The notes below the pieces were generated by a model. That model made no database searches. It worked only from the letters and a program-made list of their open reading frames with translations, and was not told the origin of the DNA. Source: Oreohelix idahoensis (taxonomy: Eukaryota; Mollusca; Gastropoda; Stylommatophora; Oreohelicidae). Taken from it: a stretch of DNA of 64,000 nucleotides. Location: positions 124,001-188,000 of the forward strand of contig JAMPIV010021218.1 in NCBI GenBank assembly GCA_024509875.1, in the 5' to 3' direction. A program made the position numbers and the translations under genes. Of the stretch, positions 21,901-33,400 are shown piece after piece (the first letter of the stretch is position 1; each line of letters begins with the position of its first letter).

Positions 21901-24900
21901 AAACAGTCCCAGAGTTTGTTCCAGGAGACCTTGTCAAATGCCTTTTCCATATCTAAGAAGCAAAGATGGATCTCACTCTTATACTCAAGAGCCTTTTCAC
22001 TCAACTGTCTGAGTGGGAAGATTAGGTCTTGAGTACTTCAATTTGCTCAGAATCCACACTGGACCTCATCCATTTGTACGGCAATATATAGCCAGGACAA
22101 ATATTAATATGAAATGGTTGGTATAGATATGTTTACACCTCACGGCAGAAGAGGAAGGACTAAGTAAGTATTTGGTAAAGGTATTATAAAAAACTAGAAC
22201 ACAATTACATAACAGTTACATATATTAATTTACCTTGTGTACAGTAAAATGTGAGGATGAACGATGACATAATCAGATGGTGTCAAGTGAATACACTGTC
22301 AACAATTTTAATCACAAGATATCCTGATTATAACCCAGAGGTTGAACAGTACATTTTTCTTCATTAATTAAAACATAAGAATGTCAAATTATGGATGCAT
22401 TCATGTAGTGCAATATTGTGTGATCAGTGTATTTGATGTTCTTGTCTGCAGTCATCTTCCACTGAAAGGAAACCTCAAGAGCGGAGCTTACGCCTGTACT
22501 TGTGAAAACTGTGGTCACTTCTTCAAGTTCCGGTCTGTGGAAGATTTGAAAGCAAGCATTACTCTAACAATCAATGGAAAACTTTATGATGGTAAATTAA
22601 CCTTTTTTATCAGTACAAATTAATTGAGTCTTGTTAATTAAGACAACAACAAATATATGGTGGTAAAATGTTACTTTTGAGTAAAAGAATACATTTACTT
22701 TCTTTTGTTGGTAGAGTATTTAGACTTTATTTAGGTGTGAATGTAGAGATATTAAATAGTAAATAGTGGTTCTATAATAATGCCGACAAAGTTTGTATAT
22801 TATAAACATTAATCATGACTGGGGTATGCTGGTAACGAAGTTAGTTGTTGAAAAAAAAGGTGAAGGTACTGGTTATAACAGCAAGTTTTATAAAATGTGA
22901 TCTGCATTTTTTTCAGTTGGCAATGAACACAACCCAGCAACCTCACTCCTCGAGTACATGCGTGAAGCAGGCATCTCAAGGGGTACCAAAGGTTGCTGTT
23001 TTGAGGGTGGATGTGGAGTTTGTTTGGTTACAGTCAAGTTCTTGGACCCCCTCACTGGCAGCACAAGATTATACACCATCAACTCTGTAAGTGAAATAAT
23101 CCTACAGCCAGGAGTATTCTCTTGTAATAAAAACATGTTTATCAGTGCATTTTCAGCAACAACTGATTGTCTTGCAAGATAATACTGTAGAGCATTTTGT
23201 TCTAAAACAGGGGTTCTCAACAACTTGGGGTAAACAAACCCCCAGACACTTGTCAAGGTGGCATGAGGAATATATTGTAAATAACTGTATTATACTATAA
23301 TAACTTATCTCTGTGAATCATAATTCTCAGTCTTGTTCTCAGTCAAATCCAAAACCAGAAAGAAATTGGAGGCTAAACATGATCTGTGGGTATTCATTTC
23401 AGAAATTGTACCAAGAATAAAAGTATTGATTGGCAAGAAACAGAATCAAGATTCTCGCTAAAATATTTGACCGTGTTCTGAAAAACATTGAACACTTTTA
23501 TGATACTAACAATGTAATGTTGTTGTGTACAGAACAAAGTTTTTTATGAAAAATTTATTAATCTGTTAATTTTTTTTAATGAGCATATGCATGGTGAAGT
23601 CTTTAATTTATTTCTTTTTTTATTGAATAAAGGGTACAAGAAGTTTTGCTAAAAGAAAAAAAAAAGGGGGGGTAGAAACAGTGACTGAAAAAGGCTGGAA
23701 ACTCCTGTTCTAAAATATAAAATTTATGAACAACAAGGGATTCTGCTATTAGAATATTTACAAGCTTACATCTCTCCCTTAACTGTAAAACTGATGTGAA
23801 AAAAAAAGAAGTACCTAGAGCAATACATAATATAGTAAAACAGTATATGACAAGAGCAAAAGTTAATGCATGACAAATACTAAAAGTATAATAAGAATAT
23901 AAATATCTAATGATAGACATGAGAATTAGCATCTCATTGTTGAGAAATAAATTATGAGAAAATTAAATAAAGCAAACATCTACCCACTATGACACATGAC
24001 CTTTCACCCCTGACCAGTCTTTAGATACCACTTGCACAAAGTATCTCTCAGTGAAGACTGTCTCTCTGGTTACATTTGCAGTCATAATCTTTCTTTTCTT
24101 TATTGTTTTTTCAAACCCAATTACTGTGATCTCTCAAAGTTATATTAATTTAATCTTGTATCTGGTTACCATTTTTAAATTGCCTGTTTTTAGTCCATAG
24201 ACCAATGAGTTGTATCATTTTCTAGAAGACAGCAAGTTTAATTTCTTCTATGCTACTTGCAGCATATTCACATATTTACATCAAGCCATTCATTACTACA
24301 TGTTTAACATCATTATAAATTAAACTGGTTTGAGCTTGTCAATTACTTTCTCTTAGTACTAGGTCCAGAAGTCATCAGATGTAGAGATTTCCAGTGAACT
24401 GTCACATGGTTAATTTGAAGTGCACTAATTTGATTGATAAAAATAGTAACTCTTTCTGAACATGAGTTTCATTTTTGGCACTAAATATTTCAATTTTTCC
24501 AGTGCTGCCTTCAACTGTACACCTGTGATGGCCTAGAAATCACCACAATAGAAGGTTTGGGTAACACAAGAACTGGTCTCCACCCTGTTCAAGACAGACT
24601 AGCCAGATTTAATGGAACCCAGTGTGGCTTCTGCACACCTGGTCAGATCATGAATATGTATGGGTGAGTACTATGTTGTAAATTTGTGTGAGTCATAAAA
24701 TAGCATCTTTTTAGATTCACCTTCCTTGTGATGATAATGACAGTGAAGAGAACAGGAGTGAATTCCTTCAGAAAATATCATGAATGTGGTGCCCTGTGTA
24801 GTTACCATGTTTCTGACTAAGACGTTTATCTAAGGAACTGGTTTTCATGGTTTAAAAAAATCATTTTGTGCTCCCTAAAGCATATTTTAATGGTGATTAA

Positions 24901-27900
24901 TATGAGGTTTTGCATGGAGGTGGCAATGTGATCATATAAAATAAATAGGATGGATGGGTTTGAAAAAAAATGAAAAAAGGTGATTCGTCTTACGAGGACA
25001 AAAGACAAAGAAAATAGTCTACGTTACGGCCACAAGGCCTTCGTCAGGAAAGGAAAGAAAGTGAAGGCTAGATAGGACACATAAGAACTTAAATAAATAT
25101 AAAAATAGGTACTTCCCTGAAGGAAAGGTATAAATCCTATCACTGTTGCTGTCCGCTGATGGACCGCGTGGCTGGACAGGAAGTGACTTCATCGATTATA
25201 AAATAAATAGCAACAGATACCACTGCCATAAGAGCACATTAATGCTTAGTTGCAGGTTTCATGCGGTGGTAGCTACATACTAAGTATGGAGCAAAAAGGG
25301 TAATGAAAGTGATGATAAATGTGTAAATGTAAAAGATGATTTGATTTTTGATGGGACATTTAGTGAGAGATTGGAAAAAAAAGTACACCATGGAAAACCT
25401 GTATCAAATCATTCAGTGACAGCTCAAGAGAACGCAGCATCAAAAGATCAATGTGTTTAATATATATGGAACAAGGACAAATGACAAAGCAGAAAGGGTA
25501 GTGAAAACTCTTGCACACTAATAAAGACCAGTAAGTATCCAGACCTAGCGTTACTGATACACAGAGCTAAACCACTAGGTCATGGACTTTCACTGACAGA
25601 ACTCATAGGCAGAAAGCAGGGAGCCTGGATTCCAGTTCTTCCTAATGCTCTGAAACTTTATATAAAAAACGGTGACACCATCAGGCGAAGGATAATGGTT
25701 TATAGAAAGTAAGAGTGTCCTAGGTTTTACCAGAGTCATGCGGCAAGAAAATTGCCAGCACAAAGGGTGAGTGGTCCTGTTTAGAAAAGGAAATACCATG
25801 GTAAAATCACTTCATCTCACCACAATGTCCCTACATCATTAAAACACTTGAGGGAACAGTCATGCATGTTAATACACAGTGAATTGAAGCATAAAGAAAA
25901 AATAACGAACTCTACCAAGTCAATAGTTCCAGTCCCATCAGATTCAATGCAGTTACTACAAATGGCATCACACAATTAGATTCCTGTACTAGCAAAGAAG
26001 CCAGCTGAGACAATAACAGCAGCAACAATAACAACAGCTCCTACTGCACCAACAGTGTCACAGTGTCACCAGAACCTAAGCTGCACAACAATACGTGTGA
26101 CCTATAATCAACTCAAAAAGACTTGAATTTCTGGAATAAACTTTGAAATGCATATATAATATTGACATTTAGATTGGAATATGATAAAAAATTAGGATGC
26201 ATAGTAACACCAGATGGCGGAGCAAGCAAAGACATCAACAACAGAATGAACAAAGCAAGAACATCCTTTTTTAGTCTAAACAACATCTGGAAGTCCTCTC
26301 AGTACAGCACAAGCACAAAATTAGGATTATATCAGAGCTGTGTGCTTTCTGTGCTTCTCTATGGCGTGGAGAGCTGGAGAGTTACAGAGAAGGAAATGTC
26401 GAAATTGTCCTCTTTTCACACAACATGCCTAAGAAAAATTCTCCGAATTTTTTGGCCGAATATCATCACCAACCAAGATCTGCTTACTCGGAGCAAGCAA
26501 GAGGACATGCACACCATCATAGCTGGCAGACGCTGGAACTGGGTTGGCCATGTCCTCAGAAGAGACCCCGATGCCATCACAAGAACAGCTATGCTATGGA
26601 CCCCTGAAGGAAAACGAAAGAGAGGACGACCAAAAACAACTTGGCGGAGGACTGTGGAGGCTGAGATGCAAAGAATGAACCAGAGTTGGGGCACTGTACG
26701 AAGGATGGCCGCCGACCGAGCAAAGTGGAATCAATTTGTTGTTGCCCTACAAGACGCCACCAGGCGTGATGGCCACTGACTGCTTTGACGGTCGGCGGCT
26801 AAGGATCAAAGAAGAAAGAAGATGATGATAAAAAATAAAAAATTGCTGGACAAGAGATAACATCTCTAGAGGAAGTAGGTGTATGTTAATAAAATTGTTA
26901 TAAATACCAGGCTCATACACATCCTAATTATTTTTAGCTTAGTTTAAGTAGTGTTCATTACATCCATGCCTTTTGTGGAATAAAAGTTTATTATGAGCTG
27001 TAAATCAAGGCTAGCTTGTGCAATATTCCATTTGTTTGTACAGAATCTCAGTATAACAGTCACATGAAATTTATGGGTATATACAAGTCTTTCTGTTGTT
27101 GTTATTTCCTCAGTCTCTTGCAAAACAATCCCAAGCCAACACTACAAGAAATAGAAGACTCATTTGATGCAACGATTTGTAGATGTACTGGTGAGTGTGC
27201 ATAGACAATTCAAACTATATATGTTTTCATATTTTCTTAAAATTGTTAAATGATATTTTGTAATTCATTTATTGCTTTAAATATTTAATAGATCATTATA
27301 GTAACTCATTTAGGAAACATCTAACAACAATGGACACGGAATTTGACCAACTGCATTAGGCATGATTAACATTTTAAACATTAAACATGTTATAATATTC
27401 ATTGTACTGGTTTTCAGGCTACAGATCAATCCTTGATGCCATGAAATCATTTGCTTCTGATGCCCCACCTTCTTTAAAAGAGAAGGGAGGAGTTATTGAT
27501 ATAGAGGTACTGTCTATGTTATCATGATGATTAAGGCAACATTAATCGGCATAATATATGAATGTTTGTTTGACTTTCTGAACAAAGAAAGGTATAGCCT
27601 TTCTCCAAATAGTTTAGTTACTTTCTGTCCTAGATGAGACAGTATTCAATAACTGTCATGGAAAATAATGATAGTGCTAAAGTCATAACAGTGTTCTTCA
27701 GATGTCCCTATCAGTTGTAAGTGTATTAAGAATCCATAAAACCATTAAATTAGACAATCTTTGAGACATAATGAAAACTAATTTTTAAGTTAAAACAAAC
27801 ATGAAAATTGCAGTGAATTCCTGCCCAATGTCAGATATATGGAAATGAGATGGCAGATAGACTCGCCAAATAAGAATTAAGTAAAATTCAGAATGAGAAT

Positions 27901-30410
27901 AGGACAACAAAAGAAAGAAATTAAAACAGTAATAAAATATAACTTCAAAGGAAACTTACCATAGAGACCACACAGAGTCTAATATAATAGAAGCATACTA
28001 CTCCTGATTGACAGAGTGGTTACAGCGCTGGCCTCTTGTGGCAAAGGTATTGGGTTCAAAGTATGGTGGCGTTATACTCCAGTTGTAAACGGATACCTGA
28101 CTCTGCTCTTGAGTTAGGGAAGGGACAGACAGCAAACAAGGAACTGGTCCTCACGATGCTGGACCTAGTGTAGTGAAGTCTCCAACATTTCACTCCTCAT
28201 GGCAGTATCTGCTATGTGAATACCTTCACCTTTACTACCCCTGACCAAGACAAACTTGAATTACAACTTTCAAACTGATATCCAGACATTGAACACTCAA
28301 AAACTATCTATTCACAAAATAAAACATCATACAAACATACATTATGTCCATGTGAGGAAAACAAACAAACATTAGAGCATGTCCTCCATGAATGCCAGCT
28401 CTAAAAGAGCATCATACTGACAGCATGACTTATACCAACCCACTGGAGGGAGAACAAGTATGGTTGTGAAAATAACCTGTGATGGACCACCAGCTTTACG
28501 AGAAAAATGGATGTGGCAAGAAAAGGCCATCATTACAGATGTTTATCTAAGGAACTGGTTTTCATGGTTTTAAAACATAATTTTGTGTATATTTAAGAGC
28601 TTATTTCAGAATGACTGTCACTGATGTTTAAAACTGAGCTGAGAATGAAAGTTGAGGTGAGGCACGCATTCTGATAGTGACAAGAACTATTTTTACCATT
28701 ATGAATTAAAATACTTATTAGAGATATACTACATATTCACTGTTCAAAAGGAACACAGTCTATGGTGATTAGTTTTTAAAAAAAATGAGTAGATATTATT
28801 ACTAGAAATTAAAGATAAGTATTTTCATGCAAGATGTTATTCTGACAAATATAATAGAAATATTGTAAACATGAAATCCTGCGTAGTTCCTGGGGGTCAC
28901 TGACAAGACAAAGAAAGAATAGGACTATTGTACCCTCAGGCATTGTCACCGCGCTAATAATAGAATAGTTGTTTTATCAGGTGGTCCTGATGATGTCATA
29001 AGGATAGCCTCTAACAGACTTGCAGGTTGGATTGAAGATGTACCTCTGATTTAGCAATCAGGGCAACATCATCAGCAAATGCCAGCTCTGAAATACAGAC
29101 CTGCCTCATCTTCCAGTACCCCACTGAATACTTTCCTGTCCTCTCTTTACATGCCTTGATGACATCGTCCATGAGGAGTATGAAAAGATAGGGTGACAGG
29201 ATATATCACCTTGTCTTACACCAGTGGTGGTCCTGAATTCTTCTGACTTTATGGTTTACTGTCCACACATAATTTCTGCAAGACTTGTAGAGGCTCTGTA
29301 TAGCATGAATCAGAGGTGTTGGAATGTTCTTCCTTGCCAAACAGTCCCAAAGTTTGTTCCAGGAGACCTTGTCAAATGCCTTTTCCAGATCTAAGAAACA
29401 AAGATGGATCTCACTCTTATACTCAACTGTGAGTGTGAAGATTAGGTCTTGAGTACTTCGATTTGCTCGGAACCCACACTGGACCTCATCCATTTGTAGC
29501 TCAGCTAGGCGTCTGAGTCTCTGCTCCAGTATTCTATAGTAGATTTTACCAGGGACACTGAGAAGGGATATGCCTCTATGGTTTCCACATTGTCGGTTGT
29601 CACCCTGTGTAAAAACATTGCCACACAAACTACCACTGCAGAAGCATATGAATGCTTGGGGCAGACTTCCTGCAGGAGGGCCAGCTACCAGTGGTGGCTC
29701 CCTACTCCGTGAGTGCAGACGATCATAGTCACTAGTGATTAGTTTTTAAAAAAGAACAATAATTTTGAGATAATAGTAAATAATAGTGTTGGGGTTTGCA
29801 TCGTGGCTTGAAGCAACTTTGATGGTTTGATTTTTATCAAAGTTTTTGCACCACGAAACACCTCCAACTGCGTACATAAAATAATGATGATGTATAACTG
29901 TTTACTAAGTAGGACAATGGCTAAGTAAAAATAGGAAGCGTTCATGACCAAGCATGGCCCAGCCACTCATGATGAGTGTTCATGACCAAGCGTGGCTCAG
30001 CCACTCACGGTTACGTGGTATTACCACTAATAATTACTTCTGTGTGTTTCACGAAGTTACGGTGTATTCAGGTAGAGGAATAGGGGAGTCTACATTTCGC
30101 CGTTAAGCAAACATGAGGTGTTTTACCTACCTAGTGTGGTTCTACCACTCTGATATGTGTGGTCTAACCACTTATTATTCGATGTGTGTAATTTTGGAAT
30201 TCTAGTATACTAAGGTAGGAATTAGTCAAAGTGTGGCTTGCTTGCCAATTGCAGAATTGTGTTCAGCATAAAACGCAAGTGTATATGACATGTGCATGTT
30301 AGCACTGAACTGTGGCTCATGTAGCCTAACTTTATAATCAAGCAGACAAGAAAATAGAAGTGTGTGTGTTAGCACAGAACTGTGGCCCATGTTGCCAACA
30401 GTATAAGGAA

Positions 30411-30480
<70 letters not shown>

Positions 30481-33400
30481 CATGTTATGGAACTATGGTA
30501 TATATTGCCTATATCATTAGCATGATTGCCAACGCACTGACTGATGAGGATCATTATATAAGTTGAAAGTTAAATGCTGTAATAGAACATTCCATATTCA
30601 ACAATTAGTATTATTATTCTTCATTATATAGACCTTCAAGCAACTGGGGTCGTTCGGTACGGTATGGTCCTGGGGCGTACGCGTATATATATCCTATAGA
30701 ATACGAGGTCGCCTTTTCAAGTCAAACCGGGACTTTTGTTTGTACAAATAAAAGAACAAATTTGTAGGAGTGAAATTGCCATTTATTTTTCGATATAATA
30801 CCCCTGCAAACATTTATACACTTATCCCAGCCTTTAATTAATTTTGAAAAGCTTTAGCGTGGTGAAAGATATGTCAGTACTCCTGAACCATTGTAGGACA
30901 TTGCTTCACTTCGTCATCAGTGCTCAGAACATGCTGACCTCCCAGGAACTCTTTCAGGGGTCCAAACAGTAGAAGTCGCATCGGAAAGCGAGTTGTTTGG
31001 GCTGTAAGGGGGATGTGGCAATACCTCCCCACCCGAGTCGCTGTAATTTGCACGTGGTGCGGTGAGCGGTATGTGGTCCTGCGTTATCCTGTAGAAACAG
31101 GACGCATTCTTTTCTTATCAAAACCAGGCCGTTTTTTCCGCAGATGGTTATGCACATACGTACATAGAAAAAGACAATGAGCCCAGATATAGAAATAAAA
31201 GACAGGTATTATCAGGCAAGATGTTATGCTGTCAAGTATGACAGAACTATTTGAAACATAACACCAGTTTTTTTGTTTTTTTTTTCGTACGCCCGCTAAT
31301 ACTCGAGGCGAAATCTCAGGTTATTATTAATGTCTAACCTGACATTGATTTTACGTGAGTATCCCTTTTTCTTGTACAGAGACAGGTGTCCCTCGCCATT
31401 CAGGCAGATACTCGCCGATTTCGGAGGTACCTATTAGAGCTGGGTCAGCTCAGGAGCCGCCAATCCCTGGTCGACGATACTTCTTCAAATGTCCTCGCCA
31501 GGTCTCGAGTTAATCCAGTCCAAATCCCGGTCGACGAAAAATCCTCAAATGCCATCGCCCGGGTTTGATCCTGGATCACCCGGTTGTGACGAAAGTACTG
31601 AGATTCTGTCTTTCAAATGGCCCATGTCTTTTTCTCCTGGCATTTTGTTCAATATTTTAGGAGGGATTACAGGTAATCCTTCTCCATGTTTCTTCTCCTT
31701 CTATTATTTACGTTTTTTCAAGATGAGATCACGAGGGAGTTTGATCTCATCTGCTTTATGGTTCTTCTTTATGTGTTTAGAATGGGGGTGTAGGGAATTA
31801 GACAGTTTTTCTAGAAGAAAGATTATAGATGCTAGATCAGGATTGGCACCAGATTGTCTTTTTTTTTAAAGATAGGCATGCAGCTAGACACATTTTTCGG
31901 GATTTTTTATATATATATTTTGGCCATTTTTGTTTCATTGCCACTAGAGGGCTAGGCTTAATCCCGTTTCTTTGTCTAAAACTCATGTACGTTGCATCAG
32001 CATGATCTAAGGTTCTGATTGGCTGAGAGCTAACTGCAGTTGAAATGCAGAGCTGCCATTGGCTTTAGAACCACGCCGCGCATATGACGTCATGAAGTCG
32101 GCGCGTGGGGGTCTTGATTATAAAAAGGCCTATATTTCATAGCCTCTTGCTCTTTTAATGAAAAATTGCCAAGCTGGGTGCCAGAAGCAAATTGTCGATT
32201 GCCTTTCAGTTGGACATTCGAGATTTGCAGGTACCGGCTTTGTGGGAATGAGAGCGGAATTTTGAGACCACAAAATTTCTCCCACGGCAAGGTTGGGGCA
32301 TTCGCAGAACCGCAAGGGTTTTACGTTAATTGCCAGTGGTGGAAGGAGAGGAAGAAAATACGTTTTTCCAGCCAGGGGAAGACATTTTCCAGCGAATAGG
32401 ATTTTTCTGGATAAATCCTGAGCTCTGACGCTCGTTACACTCGCAGATTTGGCATGCTGCCAGCGTTGTGGTAATTTTATGTTCGCTTCTTCACGGCCAT
32501 AATAAAGCCGATAGCCCCATCGCCCAGTCATAGGTAATCGGGCAGGTAATTTCAGAGTGGTAGAAGTCAGCTACAGTGCCAGTTTAGAATCCAGTGGGGT
32601 TCTGTTAAACCTCAGTCATCAAATTCCAGAGTTCGTGGAGAGAGAAAGGGTGAACATTCTCTCTACAGAAGTCAGCACAGAAAAGAGACGTAGTTTGTTG
32701 AAGATCATAGCAGAGGCCAGCTGCTGAAGTTTAGAGGTGCAGTTAGTTGTGTTCAGGAGATTTCATGATAGGCTGTGTAGAACCGAAGTCTGTGCAGAGA
32801 TTGTGTAGACATTTCGTGGTCGTTCCAGCTATCAGTGGACTTAGAGTTAGAGTTAGAATTTAGAACAGCTAGTTTGGAGTGTAGGCGACATCAAGTGCAG
32901 TGTAGTTCATTTCAGTTAACCTTACCTTCTTTCTCCATACAGGTTGCAATTGTGGGAGAAGGGTTGGGGTTGATGCATTTTTTAACTGTGCTTGATTTTG
33001 GTTTCAGGTGTGTATCCTCGCACTTTATGTATATGAGTTGTTTATAGGTGTATAATAAACTTGTATAAATTGTAGCTGGCATCAGTCATTTCCTTTAGTA
33101 CAGTAGCTATATGTTGTCTGTATCTTGGTGTTTGTGAAGCTTGATTGAACCTTATCCCCGTAGGGTAGTTAGAGGTGGTTCGAGGCCATAGCAATTTAAA
33201 CGTCCGAAGTGGCGAGGAAAGAATCAACCTCGGTTCTCAACCTCGGAGCCAATGGTCTCAACTTTTCACATTTTGCACTATATTTCTATCTGAATCTAAT
33301 TTTCCAGTCTTCCTTCTCACTAGTGTCTTGTCACTATAGGTAGACAGTCTCTAGTCCTAAATCCATTTCGTGCCAAAGTGGGTGGCTATCGTCCTTGGGA

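Larger units (their letters stand above)
31585..33375 (+). repeat. 5' LTR of the Gag-only element
   Basis: 1,791 bp, almost identical to 36707-38496. It is unusually long for this class and carries a compact promoter (CCAAT boxes, CRE, TATA) and an AATAAA. The last bases read GTGCCA where the 3' copy has GTGACA. No convincing tRNA primer-binding site follows; a TGG begins at 33379. Confidence 0.9.

Noticed and set aside
22381..22623. Reading the ATG at 22381 as the gene start
   Set aside because: It reads across a good splice acceptor (TGTCTGCAG); the two-exon start with matching phase and Cys pair is better, though not proven.
30226..30566. Three Tyr/Ile-rich frames of 61-85 codons
   Set aside because: Produced by the (TA)n microsatellite.
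32090..32531. Frames of 66 and 133 codons in the LTR, repeated at 37212-37653
   Set aside because: Identical because the LTRs are duplicates; antisense to the LTR transcript and without any recognisable domain.
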